Of a DNA stretch of 64,000 nt, positions 25,401 to 35,224 are shown in pieces (within the stretch, counting starts at the first letter, position 1; each line of letters begins with the position of its first letter). Source of the stretch: Siphlonurus alternatus. Taxonomy: Eukaryota; Arthropoda; Insecta; Ephemeroptera; Siphlonuridae. Below the pieces are notes generated by a model. It saw only the letters and a list, made by a program, of their open reading frames with translations, was not told where the DNA came from and ran no database searches. Where the stretch lies: assembly GCA_949825025.1 (NCBI GenBank), contig OX463786.1, positions 17,369,911 to 17,433,910 on the forward strand. The letters run 5' to 3'. Both the position numbers and the translations under genes were made by a program.

Positions 25401-28400
25401 CGACCGCGACTAGTCGAGGCTCGCTCCTCCGCCCTGATTCGTCGCTGGACGGTGGGGGAGAGGGTGCTGATTCAGCCCAGGAGGCCCGTGCTGGACGCCC
25501 CCGTCATCGTGCCACTCAACCTGCAGGGGGGCAGGATGGGTGAGTCTTCATGATCAGTAAAATAGTGGCAGGAGGGATGAAGTAAAATGAATCCTATGGT
25601 CATATTTTTTCAAATTCAAATCTTTATTCAATCATTTTGGTTGTACAATGACAAACTTGGATTACGTCAAGATAAAATAACAAATAAAAAACAAAGACTG
25701 ACACAAAGTTTAAAAGTTATTTAATAACAATTAATAATATAAGAGACTTAACTAGTTTAGAAATTTTATATGAAAAATTATGTATTAAAATTTTTAAACT
25801 TTGTATATAAAGATAAAAAAAATGTAAGAAAAATTAGCACTTGTTTTTACTGATCCTGCATTAGTGATTATTTAGTATTTGATGTGTATTATGCCTTTGT
25901 TTAATAAGCCATTTCACCTCTGCCTGCTATGAAATATGAGTTTTTGATGCAAAATTGAACCTCATATACAAATATCGTAAGGTCTATAATTAATTAAAAA
26001 TATATGGCATACACAACACTTTCGTTTTGGCGATATAGACATTTCTATTGCTCCTCGCTGTCTACCAATGAAGCTAATTGTTTCAATTCATGAAATTGTT
26101 GCTGGTTTGTGCAGGTTTGGAACCGAGAGAGCTTGCCGGGCAGCCTGATGGAGAAGATGCCTCAACGGCTGCTGAACCCAACAACTCGAGTGGTGACTGC
26201 AAGCCTCAATATCAAACCTCCGGCAAGCCCGAGTCAGGCTTATACAATAAGCCTGATACAAACTTGGGCTTCAGTAAGCCTGATTCAGGCCTGAGTTACA
26301 ATAAACCTGATAATGGCATGGGCTACAGCAAGATTGATTCAAACTTGGGCTACAATAAGCCTGAATCAGACCTGAGTTATAGTAAAATGGAATCATCACT
26401 GTTGACTAGCTACAGTAAATCTGAGACCTGCCTAAACTATAATAGCAAGCCCGTTACATCACTTAATTACAATAAACAACCGGAACCCTTGTTGAGTTAT
26501 AATAAAACAGAGTCATCTCAAAACTATAGTAAATCTGAATCCATCCTAAATGCCAAACCTGAACCGTTGATAAACAACTACGTTACGTCTGAAACTACAA
26601 AATCTGATGAAGTTGATTCTCCAGTCTCAAATAAAACGGAGGTTACAGAAAACGTTGAGTTGAGAGTCAAGGACCAACCCCCCACTCCTCCCAGCTCCCC
26701 CCTACCCGAGGATGACACCCCTCCTCCCCCTTCCCTCCCCACCTCCCCTCCTCCCACCCTCCAGAGACCCACCTCCCTCCCTGCCGTGACCCCGCGCTCC
26801 TCCTTCCTCCACGGAGCAATGTTGGGACGACCTCAGGTGCCCGCCAAGCCAGCCTCCTTGTTGGCCTCCGTCAACAGAAGACACACCCAGCCGGCCAGCC
26901 CAGTGGTGAGAACCTGGTGTTAATAAGTTGAACTATATGTGGTGTTGTATATAACATTGTAAAATCATGTAAATGCCACAGTCACAGCATAACTTTTAAA
27001 TTTTACAGAAGTGACAACACCATAATTAGTTATCACATGCTTTCAGAAAAGTATTAACATATTAAATCCAGTGTGCTAAAATTAAAAAAAATATATATAT
27101 ATTGTCTTTTTTTTATTAAATGTTAAATTATGTTTTATATACATTACGTTAAATTATTCTATTTCTTTCAATAAAAATTAGAAGTACATTAAATTTACCA
27201 TTTAATTTACTATTAAAATCCCCCAAAATTGTAATGTTTGAAAACCAACGTCTTCCCTGTCTCCAGGCTGCAGTTGTGCCGACACCCCCTCCTTCCACTG
27301 TCAAGAGAGGGGAAGTCTCGTTGGTCACGCCCCCCGCAAGCCCCCTCACGGAACTCAAGACAGACCTGCTCACCCCGGTCTCCGTGCAGACATTCTCGGA
27401 GGTGCTGGACCTTCACACCCCCAGCAACAAACCCCCACTGTCCACCCCCAGACTCAAACTGGGCTCCTACAAGAAGAGACAGGCCCCCAAACCTCCAGGC
27501 TCTACGGTGAGGACTAGCTCTTTATTAAGTTCAAGTTTTGGTATTTAAGCCCTTTTAATCCTAGTAAACCAATGGAAATGAAATTATTTCTCTTCTCTCT
27601 CTGTGTTCCTTGGCATAGATTTAGTTACCAAGATAATGCTCATAAATTATTTTCATTCTAATAGCAAATATTAAAATCATTATTTAACATCATTTAAACT
27701 AAGAATTTTGTGTATAAAATCAAACTTACTGTTTGATGTGAGTTACTGTTTAATGAATCTGAATTATGTATGACTAAGAGCAAATAAAAAGTAAAATAAT
27801 ACAAAACAATGTGAAAAAAAAAGCACAAGAAAATGTTGGTCTTTAGAAATTATACAAAAATAATATTGTCCTTTGTCCGTAATATTTTTGAGGGCTTGGA
27901 GACCATTGGCAGCTAGAGGCTGTTATTTTATCTCATTTCAATGATGACACTCTGTTCTGACTGGTATGGCTTTAAAGCTATCATATAATGACATTAAAAA
28001 AATATTTCAACAATCTCTCCTCCAGCCCGTCTCAACTCCACAACAGCAGCCTAGCTCCCCCACTGTGGAAAGGACGCACGTGCGCACCTTGTCTCAGGAC
28101 AGTTTCGAGGAGCTGGGACGCAGGGACAGTTTAGAGAAATCACCCCCGGGTAAAAAGGGCAGCGCTCGGTTCTCTCTGCGACGGCTGCTGCGACTTGGCA
28201 AGGATGAGCGGGCAACTTCTCCCGAGAGCTCGTCGCCCAGCCCTCCCGGCAGCCCCTGCCGTCCTGAGATCATCCACGCCATGAACCTGGACGGACGGGG
28301 AGTCGAGGTGGTGACCAGAGTGTCCCCCAGTAGTCCCACTACGAGCATGGGGAGCGGGAGTACCACCTCACCCATCCCACCAGGTGAGAGAACGTTTATT

Positions 28401-31400
28401 TGTTTATTTAATTATTTTTATTCATTCACTAAATTCTTTCATCTATTTTTTATTGTTATTACCTTTTTTTTTAATTTCATTAATTTATTATTAATTGTTA
28501 TGTATTTTTATTAAGCTAAAAATTAATGTCCAATTGAATTCGAACTTTTTGTTAACCTTATTGAAATGACATAATATTACATTTCTGCTTGTAAATATAA
28601 GAATGGTTCAACAATTTTGAACTGCAGATAAAAACCTAAGTTTAAAAAAATGATGTTAACATGGCGATGCAAGTTCCCGAGCGGCCCAAATATTTGTATT
28701 TTCTTGGCCCTCAAGCGGTTGTTTCAGGAAGTTTCAATTTTTTTCTCAAGTTTTTTTATAATATCAGCTTCTTAGGAAAAACATGGCGACTTCAATACGG
28801 CAGCGGAATGGCGCTTATCGTCATCTCGATTATTATTTCTTATATTTTATTTATTGAAGAGTTATAAATGTGTGTGTAACATTTATAAGCCTTTATTGTG
28901 ACTGCAAGAACTGTATCACCACTATATAATGAAGACAAGAGATGGATTCATCCTGATATGAACGAACGAAGTAAAGGTTAGTACATGACCAAAAGATCGG
29001 GACATTAGGCGTTGTTTATGTCCCGTTTTCATCAGTTTTGTTGCAGGATGTAATTTTTCGTTCCCTTGTGGCTATTCTGTGTAACCTTTTAATATAGTAT
29101 TTACCGATATATGCATGTTTATAGCTATTTTCTTTCGTGTTACAGCAGAAACAAGCCTGCAGCTGGCCAGGCCTGGACCCACCCATTGGATTTGCATATG
29201 CCAAGGAGGAGGAAAATCTCGCCCGCGGAGTGGAAAACTCGAGCCTGGGACCATTTTGTGACAACTGTCAAATCTATTATGATGTAAAATTTCTTAAATA
29301 CAAGTTATAAAACCCATTTTCTCTGTGTTCTTTTGTAAATAGTCATAAAATAGTAAGCAAATTAATTAAATAATAAACCGGAAGTGGAAGCCATTTTTAT
29401 TTAGTGTAAGAAAATGAATAACGCAAAGCGCAACTTGACAAAGCTTGACCGACGTGCCACCTGGTGGTTGTTTCCGATAACATTTTCATGCGAATTGTAC
29501 ATATTTCGTTACATACAGAAGATGATCTGCCGTGATGTTAATAACACTAGTAAATAATTAAAATAATTCAAAACAAGGCAATATTTCTTAGTAAATTTAT
29601 TTTATTTCATATTGACTTTTCCTTATCATTTAGTGAACTATCTTAATCAAAAGAAATGTTAATCATCTTGTATAAATATAAGAAGAAAATCACAGCATAA
29701 ACAAATTCAACACCGTGAGGTTTCTGTTTGCATCCAGTCATTATCATTGATTGTTTCTCGCAGCTCGGCCACGCCCCCCTCCCCCTCCTCCCCGCACATT
29801 GTCTCTGACCAACACTCCGACGTCTCGCCCATCACGCCCCCCTCCTCCCCAAAGTGCCTCGCTGCTGCAGCTTCGTGAGAAGGCCACTGAGGCAGGGGGC
29901 AGCACTTCAGACGATCATGCGGTCTATGCAAACTTGGGTGAGTGCAGCGAAATGTAAAAAATTAATGTTCATTTTCAGCCTGCAATCATTTCTTTAAATT
30001 CATATTTTTTTCATTTTCGATTGTTTAAGGAAAATAAATCACTGAAGTTGTGATGTATTATTTAAAGAAAAGGACAGAAATAACCAACAAAGCCTTACGG
30101 ATCAAAAACTATCTTTATTAAACAAAATGTTAATCGTCTTGTAAAAATATAAGAAGGAAATCACAGCATAAACAAATTCTTTCATAACAATTCAACACTG
30201 AGGTTTCTGTTTTCATCTGGTAGTCATAGGTACACTTCGAATTTTTCACCTGCTGTAACTTTTTCGATCGGTAAGGCCTTGCTGTCCTTTTCTTTAAATA
30301 ATATAATAATTTTTTCACATCGTCATCTTTAAAGCATTTTTATTTTTTCCCCTTGTAGCTATTAATATCTACAAAATTAAGGAGAAAGATGACCCTTCCC
30401 TATTAATTCAATTTAAAATATTTTTTTATGTAAATATGTTCTCATTGTATTTTGCAGCATGATTTAGAGGGTTAAAAATATTGACAATGCAGAACTCTAT
30501 CCTCTATCTAAATTTGCAGTGAAAACATGACACATCTTGACGGACAATGTTGTTTGTTTTTAGACTCCGTGAAGCGACCCAGCAAGCCTCAACGCTCGGG
30601 CAGCCTCAGGGACTCTTTGTCAGGTGAGACTCTTCTACCTGAGAGATATTGAGTCATATCTCATACATCCTGACCTGAGCTTGACAGTGCATTAATGTAT
30701 AATAACAACCTGATGTTAAAGTTAATTGACGTTAACAGTCTGTTAATTGTGTCCCCAGATGCTCCAAGCCCGGATGAGTCGGACTATGAAACCGTTCAGT
30801 TCTCGGTAAGTCAAACTTTAATCTGTGAATCTTTTAGCTGGAAATGTTATGGGAGATTGTTTTTAATGGCTTTGGTATTTAAAATGTAATATAATGAGAG
30901 CTTATCGTACATAATAGAAAAAACAGTATGTTATATTAATTACTGTAAAGTACCCATGAAAGAGATAATAAAATAAAAATAACATTCTGCATAAATTTCT
31001 TGTTTGGTTAACTGCTTAAAAAAACACTCTAATAAGTAATATGCTTGTTTTTGTATTAAATCTCCTATTGTTCTATTTGAGTTATCTTTCCAGTTTTTTC
31101 ATCAAAAATTTTGTGTTAAAAGAAATTTTTATTTTGCCTTTTCTTTGATTTTATATGATTAGATGAGAAATAATTGGGACAAATTTTTTCTGTGTTTTAA
31201 ATGTAGGTTTTATTGAAAAGAAAGTAGACAATGTACAGTTAAGTAATCTGTTTCCTTGACTGACCTTCCTTCGTTTGTCAGGACGGTCGCATGAGCAGAC
31301 GTCGCAGGTCTGCAGTGCTGGGCAGTCTTGAGGAGAACTACGGAGCTGTGGTGGGCGCCAACCACCGTGCGCTAGCCCAGCTGCTGTCTTCGCTCACCAC

Positions 31401-32219
31401 TCTGCCTCTGCCGGCCTGCCAGCGCGTCAATCTGGCAAGCTTCCAGCCCGAGGGAGAGACACAGAGGGCGCTGGTGTTGCTGCAGACGCTGCAGTTGGCC
31501 GGCCTGGTCGAGACCACCAGCCTCAACAACTTCCAAGTGCTCACTCCATTGGTAAGTGTTGTTGGTTGGTAGAGGCAAATTTAACACACTTGTATTTTAT
31601 TTTTATTTTTTAAGAATCTATGTATTTTTTGTATTAAAATTTCATAGTATAAACATTACTGATGCTAGACAACTTGTGAATATTCCTAATAAAAAGATTG
31701 TTGTTGTCCAATATTAAAGCTTAAAATGTTGCTACTTCAAAAGAAGAAAAAAAAAAAAATAAGTGTCACAAAACACAAACTTCTATAAACTCTTACAATT
31801 TAATCTCACCATTAATTTAAACAAACCTTCCTTTCTGCCTACAGGACCCTCAGCTTGCTGAAATTGGCCCCAGAGTGCAGCACTTTCCAGACGACAACGT
31901 CCTTCAAGAAGACATCACTATCGTCGCCGTGCAAGCTTGCCGCCTTCTTCTTCCTTCAGACTCAAAGCTCCCCACTCTGCTCCAGTCTGGAGGTCTTGCC
32001 CGCGCAGTGGCGTACCTCGAGATGAGTCTGTGGGGTCCGGAACTCTCGCCCAGTGACAAGGAAGTCGCCTTGCAGCGTTGGCTCGACCTTGAGAGGGCCA
32101 CGGCTCTGCAGGGGCTGGCCCACGGAGGCTCCTCACGCCTGGCCGTGGCTCAGGAAATGTACATCACCTTCCTGGTGCAGGCCTCCGCGCTAGGACTGGC
32201 CCAGGCCTCCACCTTGTAG
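19410..32219 (+). CDS. PEAK1: PEAK1/PRAG1-family scaffold protein, 13 exons, pseudokinase-less form
   Basis: Exons (my joins, all GT-AG): 19410-19556, 20005-20170, 20619-21036, 21721-22012, 25350-25539, 26115-26905, 27267-27506, 28026-28383, 29764-29937, 30564-30623, 30759-30805, 31282-31551, 31845-32219; total 3528 nt, 1175 aa, frame kept at every junction. The start is chosen because residues 1-31 (MSS then C7, F10, W15, C20-x2-C23-F-K, E29-H30) match the N terminus of PEAK1. Residues 71-76 (ESHVIGW) match the second conserved block. Next come a lysine-rich region (exon 3), a duplicated L-R-H-[QK]-D-S-V-[ED]-L motif (exon 4), a tyrosine repeat and proline-rich stretch (exon 6), a basic block RFSLRRLLRLGK followed by a conserved LDG (exon 8), polyproline and Y922-A-N-L (exon 9-10), and the split helical dimerisation module (exons 12-13). 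Known members are cytoplasmic phosphotyrosine scaffolds that bind Grb2/Shc1/Crk and regulate focal adhesions. Here almost all of the pseudokinase is missing. Possible upstream non-coding exons were not found. Confidence 0.85.
19757..19940. mobile_element. MITE related to 3085-3592, in intron 1 of the PEAK-family gene
   Basis: Inner repeats TCTGCTATTTTCAGGTGAGC and inverse CTCACCTGAAATAGCAGATA; right end TACTGCGGACGAGGGACGAA matches the outer element at 3085-3592. It ends about 65 bp upstream of exon 2. A more eroded relative may lie at 6880-7045. Confidence 0.6.
20226..20375. mobile_element. Short inverted-repeat element in intron 2 of the PEAK-family gene
   Basis: Termini TTACAATGCAGCGTCAAATT and AATTTGACGCTGCATTGTGA flank about 100 bp that includes a further internal pairing around AAGCTTTTGACGC. 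No coding sequence. Confidence 0.75.
22200..25010 (-). mobile_element. 5'-truncated non-LTR retrotransposon in intron 4 of the PEAK-family gene
   Basis: The minus strand carries a reading frame open from 24979 to the stop at 22526 (817 codons), with no internal stop. It encodes the end of an endonuclease-like region (SSTIDLLFY near 24850), then reverse transcriptase with GHLYIVFVDFRKAFDSVNR, GVLQGDPSSSLLFN and LNLYADDLAI (YADD at 23390-23401). A C-terminal zinc knuckle C-x2-C-x7-H-x4-C follows near 22590-22625. An in-frame TAA at 24982-24980 and only decayed coding sequence up to about 25250 show 5' truncation or decay. The 3' end, on the minus strand, carries AATAAA and an (AAT)n tail near 22205-22235. 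The clade was not assigned. Orientation is opposite to the host gene. Confidence 0.85.
22526..24979 (-). pseudogene. Retrotransposon pol: partial endonuclease, reverse transcriptase, zinc knuckle
   Basis: A long open frame of 817 residues; the first internal Met is at 24421, but coding resemblance continues upstream of it (KPWFNSECYLSRQDLL). The RT fingers-palm blocks are all present, including the catalytic YADD, so the RT core looks intact. The element is probably immobile because the endonuclease N-terminal half and the 5' region are missing. It is labelled pseudogene for that reason, not because of a stop in the shown frame. Confidence 0.75.
25600..25690 (-). mobile_element. Possible retrotransposon 3' tail
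   Basis: Minus-strand sequence reads like a LINE 3' untranslated end (ATGATTGAATAAAGATTTG then AAT-rich), just downstream of exon 5 of the PEAK-family gene in intron 5. There is no coding sequence to confirm it. Confidence 0.35.
26210..26580 (+). repeat. Coding tandem tyrosine repeat in the PEAK-family protein
   Basis: Within exon 6, about 124 residues (roughly 437-560) consist of about a dozen degenerate decapeptide-like units of the form Y-[NS]-K-P-[DE]-S-x-L-x. Clear examples read LYNKPD, SYNKPD, GYNKPE, GYSKID, SYSKME and SYNKTE; one unit has F for Y (GFSKPD). At least three units fit Y-x-x-P, the Crk-family SH2 consensus. The repeat is followed at about 26676-26812 by a proline-rich stretch (PPTPPSSPLP type) suited to SH3 binding. 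That it is a docking array is inference; the repeat itself is read directly. Confidence 0.85.
27545..27620 (-). mobile_element. Degenerate 3' end of a non-LTR element (same family as 36040-36330)
   Basis: On the minus strand the sequence can be read as MPRNTEREEK, stop, then a block ending W-x-x-R-x-K-x-A-stop. This aligns with the C-terminal end LPGNMKREEQ...YWLARSKMA-stop of the fragment at 36080-36327. It lies in intron 7 of the PEAK-family gene. It is short, so confidence is limited. Confidence 0.5.
29641..30220 (+). repeat. Direct duplication flanking exon 9 of the PEAK-family gene
   Basis: The segment 29641-29741 (ATGTTAATCATCTTGTATAA, AAATCACAGCATAAACAAAT, GAGGTTTCTGTTT) recurs at 30121-30220. 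Exon 9 (29764-29937) lies between. The pattern suggests a segmental duplication whose second exon copy was lost or never included. Confidence 0.7.
29764..29937 (+). other. Exon 9: polyproline plus conserved Y-[SA]-N-L phosphotyrosine motif
   Basis: The exon encodes a run of prolines after ARPR, then a serine/proline linker, and ends in DDHAVYANL. Together with exon 10 (DSVKRPSKPQR) it corresponds to the PEAK-family element T-Y-S-N-L-G followed by a P-K-x-P-R basic-proline tail. In known PEAK proteins this tyrosine recruits Shc1/Grb2-type partners. Tyr922 is encoded at 29925-29927. The serine of the usual YSNL is alanine here. The assignment is by recollection of the family motif. Confidence 0.7.
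30440..30550. mobile_element. Half copy of the CRE-MITE in intron 9 of the PEAK-family gene
   Basis: Retains TATTTTGCAGCATGATTTAG, ATCCTCTATCTAAATTTGCA and a tip relic CTTGACGGACAATG immediately before exon 10. Confidence 0.5.
31282..32219 (+). other. SHED-type helical dimerisation module lacking the intervening pseudokinase
   Basis: Exon 12 (31282-31551) encodes the N-terminal helix (SLEENYGAVVGANHRAL then QLL), matching the helix that precedes the pseudokinase in PEAK1. Exon 13 (31845-32219) encodes helices corresponding to the last kinase helix and the C-terminal bundle, including LWGPEL, QRWLDLERA and a terminal AQEMYITFLVQASAL helix. Only about 100 residues lie between the two parts, and the intron between them is 293 bp with no further open exon. 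No VAIK, HxDLR or DFG-like motif appears anywhere in the gene. Confidence 0.7.
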
Positions 32220-32395
32220 CCTGAACATCACCTTCCCTAGGACTGGTCTAGGCCTCAAACTTGTAGCAGGCCTCGGTGCTAAGACTGGCCAAGGCCTTCA
32301 CATTGTAGCCTAAACGTGCAGGCCTAAACCTTTTAACCTGAATATCACCTTTCCTAGGACTGGCCCAGGCCTCCAATTTGTAGCCTGATTTTTTA
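32150..32395 (+). repeat. Tandem partial duplications of the PEAK-family C-terminal coding end and stop
   Basis: The end of exon 13 (ACATCACCTTCC...CTAGGACTGGCCCAGGCCTCC...TTGTAGCCTGA) recurs in degenerate form three to four times immediately downstream, at about 32224-32268, 32269-32310, 32311-32340 and 32340-32388. Each copy keeps the CTAGGACTGG...AGGCCT...TTGTAGCCT core. Only the first copy is in the reading frame; the others lie in the 3' UTR. Confidence 0.75.
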
Positions 32396-33450
32396 AAGTC
32401 AGCCTGGCCAAAATTCCAATGGCTTCTTCTTAAAAATTACTTGGAACCAGCAATAAGATTCCAATAAAATAAAATTTAATAAATAAAATTACAATGGTGT
32501 AAGTAAGGTATAGAAAATAATGTACTTTACGTTTAAGCAAAGGTATTTCCTTCAAACAAAAAGTTATTGATTTTGTTTAAATACCAAGAATTGCCATCAA
32601 GGCCTTAGAATTAAATAGAGTTGAATTTTACTGTACAGAAGTTTTCCCACCCAATCTGAGTCTTTATTTTCTTGAAACTTAAAAGCATCTGCAAGAATCT
32701 CGGGCGACAGATATAAAGTAAACGTTTCATTCAGTTTAATATTAAGTACCCATCCAGGGTTTAGACTTAAAAGATCTGAGGGTACATGTATGTATAATTA
32801 TATGGAATATGAATCTATGTTGAAGATGCTGGTTAGTGACTAAAGAATTATTATTTACAATTAATATTTTAGTGCCATTTTGTTAAAAAAAAAAAGGCAG
32901 CTATGGTTTTGACAGGGTAAAATGATGGCCATTTAGGTTTACTAACCTAGCTTGTAATGCCTACAAATATATCACTTATTATGTGTATGCAAATTGCATT
33001 AGAGTCTGTTTTATGATTTAATTGTGGTAGAAATAAACCATGTGAATTTTCAAAGTAGACTGACATCATTCCTTTTGTATTTATTTTACAGATGCAATGA
33101 CTCAAAATTGTATGAAAATTTTTCAGAGTTAAATCTTCATAAAATAAAATGTGAAAACCTTAAAAATAATCACTGTACCAAATTTTTGCAGCAACATCAG
33201 TATGAAGAATACGTGTTAAATCTGCTATAAAAATGTTGATTTTCAGGTGTGCCGAATATGTGCCTTATTATTATCTATCAAACTAAATAACACTGGTAGA
33301 ATTTACCAGAAATATATTTTATATAAAATCTAACCATTCCAGCCTGTTTTTTTTCATTTTACTGACTTTAACATGTTAATGATTTTTTTGGATATGGATG
33401 TATTATATTATTAATTTCTGATTAATTAATAAAATATCAAAGTAACATTT
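32220..33450 (+). other. Likely 3' UTR and downstream flank of the PEAK-family gene
   Basis: After the stop codon and the duplicated tail, several polyadenylation-type hexamers occur (AATAAA around 32463-32487 and again near 33428). No second gene is recognisable; a 68-codon frame at 33024-33230 has no similarity I can name. The true poly(A) site cannot be fixed from sequence. Confidence 0.4.
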
Positions 33451-35221
33451 ATTAGTTTTGTATAAATATTAGTGACGACCAATTAATACTCGACTCACAA
33501 TTATAATTAATTATCTGAGATTATATATTTTCTTCTCATTTACTAAATGTGTACAAAATATTGTGCATTTAATCACAAATATATTTTCATGTGCTCAAAA
33601 TACTTTGGTCTTTTTATTTCTTCGCCTTTCTGAAATTACGGAAATTAGGCTTCAAGAAAAAATTTAAGAATATAAATTTAATAAAGAATTCAAGTCAGCT
33701 GATTTTGTGAACCCTTGAGAGAGATGTTTTCAAATTAATAGCTACGGAGCAGATTTTCAAATTTTCTACAATTGCTAGCCATTTTTGACTTATGGATGAC
33801 ATCATGCAACCTCGACTATAAAGAATATGCATGACTTGCCTCTATTATGCATAAATATATATCCTCATATAAATTCTTTTTTTTTTTTTTTTTTTTTTTT
33901 CAAAACTTGGAACTCTGTTAAGAAAAATTTGGTATCTTTTATGAATATTCCAGCAACTTTTCTTTTCTTCACATTTGAATCCAAAATCTGCAATTTAAAT
34001 TAAATCTAATTAAATTTTTGGATTCAAATGTGAAGAAAAGAAAAGTTGCTGGAATATTCATAAAAGATACCAAATTTTTCTGAACAGAGTTCCAAGTTTT
34101 GAAAAAAAAAAACAACAAAAAAAAAGAATTTATATGAGGATATAATATATGCATAATAGAGGCAAGTCATGCATATTCTTTTCTTTATGCTGGAATATTC
34201 ATAAAAGATACCAAATTTTTAATTTAATAAGGAAATTCGTAGTAATGGCTATTATAAACTATCTATCTAACAGTAAGATTTTTAATTCATATAAACTATG
34301 GCGATTAATCATTTTTGTATAGTGAAGATAAAAATACTAATCAAAATTTTCATACTGCACACGATAACGTTTAAATTTGTGCCACCAATTTTATGTGAAA
34401 GACTGGGGACTGGTTGTTACATTATTAAAAATAACTAATGACAAGCTTCAACTTAAAAATGCCGCAGCGCCGCATTCTGACATCGCTCCATAAGGTTTGT
34501 TAGGAGAAAAATCTTATTTATTTTTTCATTCAAATTCTATGCTGCACAAAATCTCGAATATTTTTTATGTCGTGTAAAGTGATCTTTCCCGTGGCTCATA
34601 TGAATTATTAATCTTGCCCTTCATAAGAACCACCGAAAAAAATTAAAAACCATGCAGGTACCGCTGGGGGTTAAAGGATAGGAAGCTTGATAGAACATGT
34701 CGTCGCGCGCAGTTCGCGCGCTAGATTTTCATTGGCTGAGAGAATTGTGTCGTCAATATTAAAGCTTCTCATTAATGTCAAAAACAAAATAAATACAAGA
34801 ACAAGAAAATAGATGCCGCATAAATTTCGCCTTGAAGCTATATAGGCATGCAACTTGTTTAGCGTCAATTAAAAGTGCATGGGTTGCATTGCATATTACG
34901 CAGCCCCGACGCAGCAAGCGGAAATATATGGGGCCTATATGGCATCATCAAGAACAATTTTCTCTTTGGATTTTTCGTATTCAAGCTAAAGGAGAGAAAA
35001 ATAAAAAAAAATGTAAACAGTTAATTAATAAAAATCTTTAACCTTTGTTCGAAAAAAAATCAAAATGTTTCCGCTAGAATGGGAGCGAATGGGAGTTGAC
35101 TGGTTGCGCGCGCAGCTTTTTGTTTTATCAGCTGTGATCTGCCAAGTGTGACAGTGGACGCGTCATCTCTCTAATTAAACGAGATTTCTTCATTTTGTAA
35201 CCAAATTCAAGGCTTATTTCG
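33451..35221. other. Spacer upstream of the CALML4-like gene
   Basis: Contains the 33821-34183 palindrome. The last 600 bp are less AT-rich, with CG words (GCGCGCAGTTCGCGCGC near 34707; GCGCGCAGC near 35108) that may mark the promoter. No coding sequence is recognised. Confidence 0.4.
33821..34183. mobile_element. Near-perfect palindrome of about 360 bp
   Basis: The arms 33821-33987 and 34015-34180 are inverse complements (e.g. GCATGACTTGCCTCTATTAT versus ATAATAGAGGCAAGTCATGC; CACATTTGAATCCAAAA versus TTTTGGATTCAAATGTG). The main differences are in the T- or A-rich tract. A further arm fragment (TGCTGGAATATTCATAAAAG) repeats at 34189-34215. Confidence 0.8.
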
Positions 35222-35224
35222 ATG
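35222..35224 (+). other. Coding exon consisting only of the start codon
   Basis: The sequence is ATG immediately followed by the donor GTAAGT. The next exon starts after TTTCAG at 35347 with GCG CGG TAT, giving MARYF, which agrees with the family start M-A-[KR]-[FY]. No alternative in-frame ATG exists at the beginning of exon 2, which supports this start. Confidence 0.75.

Noticed and set aside
28661..28867. Open frame MAMQVPERPKYLYFL as a possible extra exon in intron 8 of the PEAK-family gene
   Set aside because: The exon 8 to exon 9 junction is already in phase, and no family block corresponds to this segment.
29016..29264. GC-richer patch in intron 8, possible exon or antisense gene
   Set aside because: No splice sites in the right phase and no recognisable product.
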